From JAENVT01 sp963805445 (GTDB lineage Bacteria; Actinomycetota; Acidimicrobiia; Acidimicrobiales; Ilumatobacteraceae): a stretch of 64,000 nucleotides of DNA. Numbering within the stretch: position 1 is the stretch's first letter; each line of letters begins with the position of its first letter. The position numbers and the translations under genes are program-made. Below the pieces are notes generated by a model. The model searched no databases. It was not told where the DNA came from and saw nothing but the letters and a program-made list of their open reading frames with translations. Below are positions 26,359 to 36,364 of this stretch, one piece after another. The DNA is taken from positions 221,805-285,804 of the forward strand of contig CAWDUI010000003.1 in the NCBI GenBank assembly GCA_963805445.1, written 5' to 3'.

Positions 26359-27223
26359 TCACGCGATCACGACCGAGGGCTTGGCCGAGTCACCGTGCAA
26401 CTCGTACACCGCGAGCAGGGAACCACCCTCGTCGGCCACCGCCCACGGTCCGTCGCCCTCGAACCGGTCGAGCACGCGACCGTGACGGACCATGTCGGCC
26501 ACCGCTGCGTCGACGGTGACGCGGGGGTAGTCGCGCAAGGCGTCGATCGGCGCGATGAGCTCGCACTCGTTCGGTGGTCGGGCCTCGAGCTCGCTGAAGC
26601 TGCCGACGGCCGTGCGGCGCAGGTCACGGAGGTGGGCGCCGCCGCCGAGCAGCCGACCGAGGTCGTCGGCCAGGGTGCGGACGTAGGTGCCCGCCGAGCA
26701 GCGAACCTCGATCCGCAGCACCGATGGATCGTCGGTGTCGGAGACGGCGAAGGAATAGACGGTCACCGGCCGAGGCTGCCGCTCGACCTCGATTCCCTCG
26801 CGGGCCAGTTCATGCAGCCGCCTGCCGTCGACGTGCACCGCACTGACCATCGGCGGGATCTGCATGATCGGCCCGGTGAGGTGCTCTGCCGCCACCGCTC
26901 GGGCCATGTCGCCGGTGACGGCAGACATGTCGAACGTGCCGGTCACCTCGCCACTGGCATCGAGCGTCGACGTCGACGTCCCCAACACGACGTCCGCCGT
27001 GTAGGTCTTGCCGAGCGCGGTCAGGAATCGCAGCAGCCGGCGTGGCCTTGCCGACACCGACCAACAAGACGCCGGTGGCGTCGGGGTCGAGGGTGCCGGC
27101 ATGACCGACCTGGCGTTCGTCGAACCGCTTCCGCAGCATTCCGACGACATCGTGACTGGTGACTCCTGCGGGTTTGTCGACCACGGCCAACCCATGGGTG
27201 GTCGGCGGCTTACGTCGCGCCAT
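26359..27223 (-). CDS. truB: tRNA pseudouridine-55 synthase, one frame break
   Basis: This enzyme of about 287 residues makes the T-loop pseudouridine of tRNAs. The first frame reads HGLAVVDKPAGVTSHDVV and RQVGHAGTLDPDATGVLLV, which holds the catalytic aspartate. After a break near 27035 (one extra C in KATP/RLLRFL) the second frame continues GKTYTADVVLG, MQIPPMVSAVHVDGRRLHE and CSAGTYVRTLADDLG, ending with a small PUA-like domain. The ATG at 27223 overlaps the end of rbfA by 14 bases. It is a standard member of the nusA-infB cluster. Confidence 0.94.
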
Positions 27224-27635
27224 CAGTCTCGACGTCGGGTGGTCGCTCAGGCATCGTGGCCTTGTCGTGCAGGATGCGCTCGATGCGCTCGGCGGCGCGG
27301 ATCGTCTCGTCGGGCCTGAACGACAGGATCGGGGTCTTCTTCGCGCGCACCTCCCGGCCGACGGACGACTGCAGTCGGACTCGATGACTGGCCAGTGCGG
27401 CCAGGATGTCGGCGTCGCCATCTTCGCCCAGCAACGAGTCGAAGTACACGATGGCCCGGTTCATCTCCGAGTCGACATCGATCGAGGTGATGGTCACCAT
27501 GTCGAGCCGCTCGTCGTCGATGCGCGTGAGCGCCTCGGCGATCACCTCGCGCAGCGACTGGTTCAACCGGGCCGTGCGCGGGTAGCGATGCTGGGTCGGT
27601 GCTGCCGCACGTCGCGGTCTGCTCACGACAACCAC
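27210..27635 (-). CDS. rbfA: Ribosome-binding factor A
   Basis: This 141-residue KH-like protein assists late 30S maturation. Hallmarks are RTARLNQSLREVIAEAL, ITSIDVDSEMNRAIVYFDSL and LASHRVRLQSSVGREVRAKKTP with the following LSFRPDETI. It overlaps DUF503 upstream by 13 bases and truB downstream by 14, so the three are translated as a tight operon. Confidence 0.95.
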   Translation of the reverse strand: MVVVSRPRRAAAPTQHRYPRTARLNQSLREVIAEALTRIDDERLDMVTITSIDVDSEMNRAIVYFDSLLGEDGDADILAALASHRVRLQSSVGREVRAKKTPILSFRPDETIRAAERIERILHDKATMPERPPDVETDGAT

Positions 27636-27907
27636 GTCCTCTCTTCGTCGAGCACCGAGATCTCGGGGAACGACCAGACGAACCGGCTGACCTGGTCGAT
27701 CACATCGGTGGAGTGCTGCTGGCTGTTGCTGACTGCGGCGAAGCCGAGTCGGGCACGCTGCCAGAGGTTTTCGTCGCCCACCTCGGCCGCGGCGACATGG
27801 AAGCGGTGGCGCGCCCCGTCGACGATCGAGCGGATCACACCGCGCTTGTCCTTCAACGACTGGGCGTGGGTGATGTGCAGATCGACCTCCAGGGCCAGCA
27901 CGAACAT
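27623..27907 (-). CDS. DUF503 (YlxP-like) protein
   Basis: This 94-residue protein has MFVLALEVDLHITHAQSLKD and RGVIRSIVDGARHRFHVAAAEV, the defining stretch of DUF503. It is a small ferredoxin-like fold of unknown biochemical function, almost always found between infB and rbfA in Gram-positive bacteria, and is suspected to act in ribosome assembly. That context is kept here except for the DsbA-like gene next to it. Confidence 0.9.
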   Translation of the reverse strand: MFVLALEVDLHITHAQSLKDKRGVIRSIVDGARHRFHVAAAEVGDENLWQRARLGFAAVSNSQQHSTDVIDQVSRFVWSFPEISVLDEERTWLS

Positions 27908-27948
27908 GGCGCCCACCCTATCCACAACACCCCGGGTCGATCCCAGGG

Positions 27949-28589
27949 TCAGTCGAAGACCGGTCTTCCCCGGTTGGAGCGCTTGAGCTCGGCCATACCG
28001 CTGGTCGTGGCCACGATCTCCACGGCGTCCCACAACCTCAACGCCGCGTCACCACGCGGGATCGAGGCGATCACCGGCCCGAAGAAGCTGGACTCGTTGG
28101 CCTGCCCCGGATGAAAGGTGATGATCGGCGTTCCGACGTCCTTGCCGGTCCGTTCGAACGCAAGATCGGTGTCGGCCTCTGATGTACGCGTCGTGCGACT
28201 CGTCGAGCGCGGCGTCGGCCAGGCCCGGCGACAGACCGATCGACTTCAACAGGCCCTGGATGGTGGCAACCGGCTCGGTCGAGATCTCCTGCTTCATGCC
28301 GTGCAGGTGGATCGCCTCGCCCAGCATGGTGTACACCGCGCCGACCTGCTCGTTGCCGTGCTCGAGGCGCACCTGATCAGCGACCCGCAGCCCGTACAAC
28401 CCGGCCATGTGACTGGCCCTGTATTCCGGGGTGTACCACTCCTCGGTGCGGTGCTCGTTGATCATCTTCAGGCAGATGAACCGCCAGTTGACCTCGTAGC
28501 TCGCGGAGCTGTTGCACCTCGACGACCCAGCGCGACGTGATCCACGCCCATGGGCAGATTGGATCGAGGAAGAATTCGAGATCAGCCAT
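27949..28589 (-). CDS. DsbA-family oxidoreductase (mycothiol-dependent nitroreductase-like), two frame breaks
   Basis: About 213 residues when joined. The N-terminus reads ADLEFFLDPICPWAWITSRW with the single active-site cysteine Cys12 in CPWA. After a break near 28505 come EYRASHMAGLYGLRVAD and LGEAIHLHGMKQEI. After a second break near 28195 comes a tail ending GRPVFD. The thioredoxin fold with a helical insert and the DPICPW start match the DsbA/FrnE group that includes Rv2466c of mycobacteria. The resolving cysteine of CPWC is Ala here, so a monothiol mechanism with mycothiol is likely. It sits between infB and DUF503, an uncommon place, 20 bases after infB. Confidence 0.78.
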
Positions 28590-28609
28590 GCGGCCGAGAC
28601 TATCCGGCC

Positions 28610-31567
28610 TCAGACGCGGGCGACTTCGCGCTCCTCGAACGTCTCGATGAGGTCGCCCGGCTTGAGGTCCTGGAAGTCGCTGAGACCGATACCGCACTCG
28701 AAGCCCTCGCGGACTTCGCGGGCATCTTCCTTGAACCGCTTCAGCGACGTGATGCTGCCCTTCCAGATGATCGTGCCGTCGCGGAGGAAGCGGACCTTCG
28801 ATCCACGCGTGATCTGACCACTGCGCACGATGCAGCCGGCGATGGCACCGACTCGCGGTACCCGGAAGATCTCGCGGACCTCGGCTTCGCCGGTGACCAC
28901 TTCCTCGAACTCCGGTGCGAGCATGCCGACCATGGCCTTCTCGATGTCTTCGAGCAGCTTGTAGATGATCTCGTAGGTCCGGACCTCGACGTGCTCGGCC
29001 TCGGCCAGGTCGCGGGCCTTGCGGTCGGGTCGCACGTTGAAACCGATCAGCGTCGCGTTGGTCGTCGACGCCAGGCTGATGTCGTTCTCGGTGATGCCAC
29101 CGACAGCGCGGTGCACGAACGCCAGCTTGACCTCGTCGCGTTCGAGCCGTCGCAGCGACTCGGTCACGGCCTCGAGCGAGCCTTGCACGTCGGCTTTCAG
29201 CACGATGTTGAGCGTCGCCACTTCGCCGGCCTGGATCTGGCTGAAGATGTCTTCGAGCTTCACGCCCTTCTGGACGCGGGCATCGCCGCGTTGCGCCTTC
29301 AGCCGCTGGCGCTGCTCGCGGGCCTCGCCGACGGTCTTGGCCGTCTTCTCGTTGTCGGCGGCGCGGAACTCGTCACCGGCGTTCGGGACACTCTGCAGGC
29401 CGAGCACCTGAACCGGCGTCGATGGGCCGGCCTCTTTGATCTGTTGACCCTTGTCGTCGATCATGGCGCGAACTCGGCCCCAGGCGCCGCCGGCGACGAT
29501 CGGGTCGCCGACCTTCAGCGTGCCCTTGTCGACGAGCACGGTGGCAACAGGGCCACGACCGGTGTCGAGGTTCGCCTCGAGCACGATGCCCTTGGCCCGA
29601 CCTGCCGGGTTGGCGGTGAGCTCCTCGAGCTCGGCGACGGCCAGCAACTGGTCGAGCAACTCGTCGACACCGACGTCTTGCTGGGCCGACATCTCGACGA
29701 CGATGGTGTCGCCACCCCAGGACTCGGGGACGAGCTCGTACTCGGCGAGTTGCGTCAGCACGCGACCGGGGTCGGCGTTGTCCTTGTCGATCTTGTTGAC
29801 GGCGACGACGATCGGCACATCGGCGGCCTTGGCGTGGTTGATCGCCTCGATCGTCTGGGGCATCACGCCGTCGTCGGCCGCGACGACCAGCACGACGATG
29901 TCGGTGACCTGCGCACCGCGTGCACGCATCTTGGTGAACGCAGCGTGGCCCGGGGTGTCGATGAACGTGATCTTGCCGCCGTCGCGATCGACCATGTAGG
30001 CACCGATGTGCTGGGTGATGCCACCCGCTTCGCCGGCAACCACGTTGGCGTGGCGAATGCGGTCGAGCAGCGTGGTCTTGCCGTGATCGACGTGGCCCAT
30101 GACGGTGATCACCGGAGCACGCGGCGCCTGCAGCGACTCGTCGTCGTCGTCGCTGTCGTCGAACATCGCCTGCAACTCGAGCTCTTCTTGCTGACCGGGC
30201 TCGACCAGCAACAGCTCGGCGCCGACCTCGAGCGCGAACAGCTCCATCTGCTCGTCGGTGAGCGTCATGGTCGCAGTGACCATCTCGCCGTTCTGCAGCA
30301 GGAAGCGGATGACGTCGGCTGCGGTGCGGTTCAGCTTGGGAGCGAACTCCTGCGCCGACACGCCGCGCTCGACGATGATCGTGCCCTCGGGGACCGGGGC
30401 GTTGGTGGCCGTGTAGTTGGAGTTGTACGACGGCTGCATGTCGTCGAAGTCACGACGACGACGAGCACGGCTCTTCTTGCGTGGGGCACGGCGCTGACCG
30501 CTGGGACGGGGGCCACCGCCACCGGGGCGCGGGCCACCGGGACCGCCACCAGGGCCGCCACCGGGCCCACCGGGACCAGGGCGAGGACCGCCGAAGCCGC
30601 CACCGGGCCGCTGCGCACCGAAACCGCCGGGACGTGCGCCGCCGGGGCCGGCCGGACGCGGGCCACCGGTGCCGGTGCGCGGGCCGCCAGGCCCGCCGGG
30701 ACGAGCACTGAAGCCACCGCCGGGACGGGGACCGCTGAGGCCGCCGGCGCGGGCCGCGCTGGCGCCAGTCGGGCGGAGCCCACCGGGGGGCGGCGGGATC
30801 GGACGACCCGACGACGACATCGGTCGGCCACCACCGGGGGGCGGCGGGATCGATCGACCCGTTGGCGACGGGCGCCCGGGTGGGGTCGCTGCAGGACGCG
30901 GGCTCGCCGCCGGCGCGGCTGCAGCGGCAGGCCGGGCTGCGGGGCGACCCTCGGCAGGCAGCGGTCGAGCCGCAACGGGAACCACGGGAGTGATCTGAGC
31001 TGCCGGAGCGACGGGGGCGACCGGCGCGGGGGTCTCGACCGCGGCCGGACGGTGTTCGCTCGGGGACGGGGCGGCTGCTGATGATGCGGCGCGGCTCGTC
31101 GTCGTCATCGTGCGACGCTGGCTCGGCAGCCGGCTGCCGCAGGCTCGGCAGCTGCGGCCGGGGCGCGGCGGTCGAGCCACGGTCTCGACCGGGGCGGCCG
31201 GCTCGACGGGTGCCACGGACGGGCTCGGGCTTCGGCTCGACCTCGACGGCTGCGGGTGCGGCCTTCTTCGCCGCGGCCTTCTTCACCGGTTCTTCGGAGT
31301 CCGCAGCTGGTTCGGCCAGCCTTGGCGGCCGCCGCCTTCTTCTTCGCCGCGCTCTTCTTCTTGGCGGGCTTGACCTCCTCGGGCTGCTCGTCACGGGTCA
31401 AACCATCACGGACTGCGCGACGTTCGAGCCGATCGGCCTGTGCCTCGATGAGGGTGCTCGAGTGACGTCTTCACACCCACACCCATTGCTTCGCACAGCG
31501 CCATCATTTCGGCGTTGGTCATTCCGAGCTTCTTGGCGAGCTCGTGCACGCGGATGTTTTTCGCCAA
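28610..31567 (-). CDS. infB: Translation initiation factor IF-2, frame breaks in N-terminal region
   Basis: This GTPase places initiator tRNA on the ribosome. A TTG at 31567 starts AKNIRVHELAKKLGMTNAEMM, the IF2_N domain. Breaks near 31465, 31320 and 31100 interrupt the following Lys/Ala/Pro-rich linker, while the final 800 codons are open. The GTPase core shows GHVDHGKTTL (G1), DTPGH (G3) and NKID (G4), then the beta-barrel and C-terminal domains, ending FEEREVARV. The protein is about 985 residues; the excess length is the Gly/Pro-rich linker, as in other actinobacteria. Because IF-2 is indispensable, these breaks must be technical. It follows ylxR by seven bases. Confidence 0.95.
30480..30900 (-). 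repeat. Low-complexity GPRPGG-type coding repeat in infB
   Basis: The linker of IF-2 is encoded here by irregular repeats of Gly-Pro-Arg-Pro-Gly-Gly units and two PPPPGG(G/L)RP segments. It is very GC-rich and prone to indels in sequencing. Confidence 0.7.
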
Positions 31568-31574
31568 AACCAGT

Positions 31575-31910
31575 TCAGCCTTTCGTTGGCATCGGCGTGC
31601 CGGAGTTTGTTCCGGCAGCCGTTAAGTCTCTCATGTTGGTGATAACGCTTTCGAATGGGATCCGCAACGCGTCGAGTGTGGAACCAGGCACATCGCGCCT
31701 CCACGCCCGGGCAAAGGCCTTGCGTCGCACGGCCGTGTCGAAGCACTTGATCGAGCACAGCCACGCGCCGCGACCCGGGGATGTGCGACCGATCGTCGGC
31801 CCATCGGCCCCCAGCGTGCAGCGAACGAGCTGCTGTTGGGGACGATGATCCCGACATCCGATGCACATCCGGACGGGAACCTTGCGTGAGTCATTCTGCT
31901 GCGTTGTCAC
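31575..31910 (-). CDS. ylxR: YlxR family RNA-binding protein
   Basis: This 111-residue protein has the diagnostic VRMCIGCRDHRPQQQLVR and the GRGAWLCSIKCFDTAVRR segment. YlxR/DUF448 proteins bind RNA and, in Bacillus, modulate RNase P. The gene lies between nusA and infB as usual and overlaps the nusA end by 20 bases. The C-terminal tail (LTAAGTNSGTPMPTKG) is longer than in short homologues. Confidence 0.92.
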   Translation of the reverse strand: MTTQQNDSRKVPVRMCIGCRDHRPQQQLVRCTLGADGPTIGRTSPGRGAWLCSIKCFDTAVRRKAFARAWRRDVPGSTLDALRIPFESVITNMRDLTAAGTNSGTPMPTKG

Positions 31911-33099
31911 CGTCTCCTTGTGTTGCTGCTGCTACCTCTACCGGCGCTTCGGCTGTTTCCGGATCCTCGACTGCCTCGGGCGGCGGGGCGTCACCCGCTG
32001 CTTGGGCATTCCACTGATCCTGCGTCATCACGCTGCCGTCGGCTGCGTGCCACTCCATCTCGCCGGTCTCGGCATTGGCGACCCATTCGCCTTCTTCGTA
32101 GTCAGCGTCTGCGTATTCACCCTCGGGTGTCTGCGTCTCGCCGCGGATGTCGATCCGCACGCCGGTCAGGCGAGCGGCGAGGCTGGCGTTCTGGCCTTCC
32201 TTGCCGATCGCCAGGCTGAGCTGGTGATCCGGCACGATCACGTCGGCCTGGGTGCCGTCGTCGCTGATGATGACCTCTTTGACCTTGGCCGGCGAGAGCG
32301 CCTTGGCGACGTAGTCGGCGAAGTCCTCGCTGAACGGCACGATGTCGATCTTCTCGCCGCGCAGTTCGTTGACGACCATGCGCACGCGGCCGCCGCGAGC
32401 GCCGACACATGCGCCGACCGGATCGACGTTGTGGTCGTTGCTCCAGACGGCGATCTTGGTGCGGTGCCCTGGCTCACGGGCACAGGCCTTGATCTCGACG
32501 ATGCCGTCGGCGATCTCCGGGACCTCCAGCTCGAACAGTCGCTTGATCAGACCGGGGTGGGTGCGGCTGACGACGATCTGAGGGCCCTTGGCGGTCTTGC
32601 GAACCTCGACGATGTATGCCTTGACACGGTCGCCGGGAACGGGGCGCTCGAACGGCACCTGCTCGGCCTGTGGCAGCAGCGACTCCACGCGCCCGAGGTC
32701 GAGCAGCGTGTAGCGCTGATCTGTCTGCTGGATGATGCCGGTGACGATGTCGCCCTCGCGGTTTGCGTACTCCTCGAACTTGCGATCGCGCTCGGCTTCG
32801 CGGATGCGTTGGCTCATCACTTGACGGAAGGTCTGAGCGGCGATGCGGCCCATCTCTTCCTTCTTCGGCGTGTCGTCGCGCTCGTTGATCCAGTTGCCGT
32901 CCTCGTCGACGTCGTAGGCCGTGAAGGTGAACTCCATCGTGTCGGGGTTGACCTCGACCATCACTTCGTCGGCTGCCGTCGGGCGACGCTTGTACGCCGT
33001 CGCCAAGGCGTCGACGAGCACGTGGAGCAACGTGTCGACAGAGATGTTCTTCTCGTTGGCCAACATCCGTACTGCTTCTGACATGTCGAGACCACTCAC
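31891..33099 (-). CDS. nusA: Transcription termination/antitermination factor NusA
   Basis: This protein of about 402 residues begins at GTG 33099, which has a GGAGG site and overlaps the rimP stop (GTGA). The N-terminal RNA-polymerase-binding domain includes DTLLHVLVDALATAYKRR. It is followed by S1 (EGDIVTGIIQQTDQRYTLL), KH1 with PVGACVGARGGRVRMVVNEL, and KH2 around VIVPDHQLSLAIGKEGQNA. An acidic tail of about 75 residues ends the protein. It lacks the C-terminal helical repeats of E. coli NusA, as is usual in Gram-positive bacteria. Confidence 0.96.
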   Translation of the reverse strand: MSGLDMSEAVRMLANEKNISVDTLLHVLVDALATAYKRRPTAADEVMVEVNPDTMEFTFTAYDVDEDGNWINERDDTPKKEEMGRIAAQTFRQVMSQRIREAERDRKFEEYANREGDIVTGIIQQTDQRYTLLDLGRVESLLPQAEQVPFERPVPGDRVKAYIVEVRKTAKGPQIVVSRTHPGLIKRLFELEVPEIADGIVEIKACAREPGHRTKIAVWSNDHNVDPVGACVGARGGRVRMVVNELRGEKIDIVPFSEDFADYVAKALSPAKVKEVIISDDGTQADVIVPDHQLSLAIGKEGQNASLAARLTGVRIDIRGETQTPEGEYADADYEEGEWVANAETGEMEWHAADGSVMTQDQWNAQAAGDAPPPEAVEDPETAEAPVEVAAATQGDGDNAAE

Positions 33100-33659
33100 G
33101 AGGCGTCCTCCTTCACTTCTGCGGGCGCATCGGCCCGCTTGCTCTTCGGGGCCTTGCCCGGCTTCGGCGCGGGGCCCCATACAAAGACTGTTCTTGCTCG
33201 GTCGATCTTGTCGTACGGCACGACTCGCTCGGTCAGAGCAGCGTCGTTGAGTTGGATCGTGACCGTTTGGTCGTCGGCGGCGATCAGCACGCCTTGCAGG
33301 CGCCGCTCGCTGCGCTCGCCCTCGGGCGTGACGATGTCGCGCAGCCGCAGCGCCACCGTCTTGCCGATCGAACGCTGGAAGTGGGTCGGGATGCGCAGGC
33401 TGCGCTCCAGGCCCGGGCTGGTGACTTCGAGCGTGTAGTGGCCACCCATCGGGTCGTCGTGGTCGAGCTCGCGCCCGATCAGTCGCGACGCCAAGGCGAT
33501 GGCCTCCAGGTCGAGGGCCTCGTCGGCGCCCGCCGGCCGGTCGATGGTGATGCGCAGCGTGCCGCCACGAAATTCGAGGTCGTACAGGTCGAGCTGCAGG
33601 TCAGACACGATCGGGGCGATCAAGCGCTCGACCTTCTTCAACGTGTTCGTATCGCTCAT
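33096..33659 (-). CDS. rimP: Ribosome maturation factor RimP
   Basis: This 187-residue protein for 30S assembly shows DLQLDLYDLEFRGGTLRITI, the conserved HYTLEVTSPGLERSLR and the SH3-like C-terminal domain with GVLIAADDQTVTIQL. A Lys/Pro/Ala tail extends the C-terminus. It is the first gene of the rimP-nusA-ylxR-infB operon and is preceded by a leader with a strong hairpin. Confidence 0.95.
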   Translation of the reverse strand: MSDTNTLKKVERLIAPIVSDLQLDLYDLEFRGGTLRITIDRPAGADEALDLEAIALASRLIGRELDHDDPMGGHYTLEVTSPGLERSLRIPTHFQRSIGKTVALRLRDIVTPEGERSERRLQGVLIAADDQTVTIQLNDAALTERVVPYDKIDRARTVFVWGPAPKPGKAPKSKRADAPAEVKEDAS

Positions 33660-33709
33660 CTCGCCTCCTTTCGCGTGTCTCCTCGTGAAACCTGGGGCCT
33701 ATCAGTAAA

Positions 33710-33741
33710 GAAGGCGTGGACCCCGAGGAGCCCACGCCTTC
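33710..33741 (-). terminator. Terminator-like hairpin in the rimP-nusA leader
   Basis: GAAGGCGTGG and CCACGCCTTC form ten perfect pairs around a 12-base loop. On the minus strand the stem is followed by TTTACTGATA, so it reads as an intrinsic terminator about 50 bases before rimP. It may attenuate the operon. Confidence 0.55.
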
Positions 33742-33769
33742 GGTTCATCGAACTTCAAAGGACCGATCG

Positions 33770-33775
33770 AGTATA
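33770..33775 (-). promoter_or_regulatory. -10 element of rimP-nusA operon
   Basis: TATACT on the minus strand lies 29 bases before the hairpin. The implied transcript has a leader of about 100 bases that contains the hairpin. No clear -35 is visible. Confidence 0.4.
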
Positions 33776-33854
33776 TCGGCTGGCGGGTAGTGTTTCGCCC
33801 GCTGTCCGCAACCCTCTACCCGTCCGCCCACGTCCCCAAACCGAGGTAACCGCT

Positions 33855-35680
33855 GTGCTCCGAATGTCGACAATGTTCCTGCGTACCCTGCGCGAGGACC
33901 CTGCCGACGCGGAGGTCGCCAGCCACCGGCTCCTCGTTCGGGCCGGCTACATCCGCCGCGCCGCGCCGGGCGGGTTCACCTGGCTGCCGATCGGTTGGAT
34001 CGTGTACCAGAACGTCGAGCGGGTCGTGCGCGAGGAGATGAATCGGGCCGGGCTTCCAGGAGGTGCACTTCCCTGCACTCCTGCCACGCGAGCCCTACGA
34101 GTTGTCGGGCCGCTGGACCGACTACGGCGACAACGTCTTTCGCCTCAAGGACCGCAAGGGCGCCGACATGTTGCTGGCACCGACGCACGAGGAGCTGTTC
34201 ACCCTCCTGGTGAAGGACCTGTACAGCAGCTACAAGGATCTCCCGCTGGTGATCTACCAGATCCAGACCAAGTTCCGCGACGAGGCCAGGCCGCGCGCCG
34301 GGCTGTTGCGCGGCCGAGAGTTCGTGATGAAGGACTCCTACAGCTTCGACCTCACCGACGAAGGCCTCGAGATCAGCTACCAGCGGCACCGCGTCGCATA
34401 CCAGCGCACGTTCGACCGCCTCGGTCTTCCCTATGTGATCGTGTCGGCGATGAGTGGCGCCATGGGCGGCTCGGCCAGCGAGGAGTTCCTGGCGCCGATG
34501 GATGTCGGCGAGGACTCGTACGTGCGCTGCACGAACTGTGACTACGCGGCCAACACCGAGGCGGTGCGTGTTGCCGCACAGGCACCGCTCCCCTACGGCG
34601 ACGCCCCCGCGGCGCGTGGTCGCGGACACGCCCGACACCCCGACCATCCAGACGCTCGTCGACCTGATCAACAGCCGTGACGATCTGCGCCGGGCGGATC
34701 GGGAATGGACGGCGGCCGACACGCTGAAGAACGTGATCGTCAAGCTCCGTCACCCTGATGGCCGCACCGAACCGCTGGCCGTTGGTGTGCCTGGCGACCG
34801 CGAGGTCGACATGAAGCGGCTCGAGGCGCAAGTCGCCCCAGCCGAGCTCGAACCCTTCACCGAGGTCGACTTCGCCGCCAACACCCACCTGGTCAAGGGG
34901 TACATCGGGCCGGGAGCGCTCGGTGCCGCCAAGCCCGCCGGCGTCCGCTACCTGATCGACCCGCGGATCGTCGACGGGACCCAGTGGGTCACCGGAGCAG
35001 ACCAGCCGGGCCGTCACGTGCTCTACCTCACAGCGGGCCGCGACTTCACCGCCGACGGCACGGTCGAGGCCGCCGAAGTGATCGACGGCGATCCGTGCCC
35101 GGTGTGCGGCTCGGCCCTGGAGATCGCCCGCGGCATCGAGATCGGCCACATCTTCCAGCTCGGTCGCAAGTACGCGACCGCTCTCGGTCTCCAGGTGCTC
35201 GACCAGAACGGCAAGCAGCAGGTCGTCACCATGGGTTCGTACGGCATCGGCGTGTCCCGCGCCGTCGCCGCGATCGCCGAGATGAACTGCGACGACAAGG
35301 GCCTGATCTGGCCGCACGAGGTCGCCCCGGCCGATGTGCACATCGTCGCCACGGGCAAGGCCGGCGACGCCCAGCTTCCCGCCGCCGAACAATTGGCGGC
35401 CGACTGCGAGGCGGCTGGGCTGCGAGTGCTGCTCGACGACCGGGTCGGTGTCTCGCCGGGCATCAAGTTCAACGACGCTGAACTGATCGGCGTACCGACG
35501 ATCGTGGTCGTCGGACGCGGGCTGGTCGACGGGGTCGTGGAGGTCAAGGACCGTCGATCGGGCGACCGGCGCGACGTCGCCCTGGCCGACGCGGTCGATG
35601 CCTTGCTCGCCACCGCTTCCCACTCGATGAGAACTCCGCAGGGCCGTGTGGAGTGTTTGGCGTCGTACTCGGTGCGTTGA
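33855..35680 (+). CDS. proS: Prolyl-tRNA synthetase, two frame breaks
   Basis: This is the long bacterial form, about 608 residues joined. The N-terminal catalytic part reads TMFLRTLREDPADAEVASH and PGGFTWLPIGWIVYQNVE; then, after a break near 34055, REPYELSGRWTDYGDNVFRL and the class II motif 2 FRDEARPRAGLLRGREFVMK. A YbaK-like editing insert follows a break near 34615. Motif 3 is MGSYGIGVSRAVAAIAE, and the anticodon-binding domain closes the protein. GTG at 33855 and ATG at 33864 are the candidate starts. It diverges from the rimP operon. It is indispensable, so the breaks are technical. Confidence 0.95.
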
Positions 35681-35711
35681 AACGCTCCACGGCGCTGTTT
35701 CGCGGGGTTTG

Positions 35712-36188
35712 CTAGCGAGGACCGCATTCCGGGTCAGTGATCGGCCAGGTCATTCCTTGGTCGAGCAGTTTGAAACATGCCCGCGACACCTCGAACTCGA
35801 CGCCGATCAGCGAGTCTCCCGATGGGGTCACACCGAGCGTTCCCACCTTTCCGGCGACCTCGACCGGGCTCGAGCACTCGGGGAACGTCGTTGGCCAAGG
35901 ATCACCTGGCTGCAGCAGACCCGAACAGCCGGGCCCGGTCAGGAACCGCACCTCCACATGGCGGGTGCTGTCGGTGATGCGGGCGCCGAACAGCGACCAG
36001 CCGCCGGATTCGCGGAGCACGGCCACGACAGCGGTGCGATTGTCCGTGGGCAGTACCTCGGGGCGTGGGTCGCTCACCACTTCGACCCTGCCCGAGTGGA
36101 GCCCGACGAACAACGCGCCGAGAACGCCGGCCACGAGCACGACAAGCGTGACAACCCCACGGGTACCGAGGCTTGAACGTGTTGTCAT
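35712..36188 (-). CDS. Membrane-anchored protein of unknown function
   Basis: This 158-residue protein has one N-terminal membrane segment (TLVVLVAGVLGALFVGL, residues 10-30) and an outside domain of about 125 residues. Three or four cysteines (GPGCSG, FPECSSP, RACFKLL, DPECGPR) could form disulfides. GAGGAGC precedes the ATG at 36188. I recognise no family. It converges with proS and diverges from the next gene. Confidence 0.65.
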   Translation of the reverse strand: MTTRSSLGTRGVVTLVVLVAGVLGALFVGLHSGRVEVVSDPRPEVLPTDNRTAVVAVLRESGGWSLFGARITDSTRHVEVRFLTGPGCSGLLQPGDPWPTTFPECSSPVEVAGKVGTLGVTPSGDSLIGVEFEVSRACFKLLDQGMTWPITDPECGPR

Positions 36189-36364
36189 TGCTCCTCTGGC
36201 CTCTTGGCTTGCTTGCTCTGCGGAAGGACGCATCGTGCCCGAAGCGGGGCGGCTCCACAAACCCGACCGCGTCGGGCTCCATCTGGCCCGGCGCGCCATA
36301 CTCCCCGATCGATGAGGGCCATAGGACCCTGGAGCTGAACGCTTCGGAGAGTTCTACTGACGAG

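Noticed and set aside
28550..31081. An 843-codon open frame on the plus strand over infB
   Set aside because: It is an antisense shadow of infB with composition set by the codon bias of the real gene.
31090..31480. Programmed frameshifting in infB
   Set aside because: There are several breaks in a low-complexity linker, with no slippery site or downstream structure, and similar breaks occur in many unrelated genes. Sequencing error explains them better.
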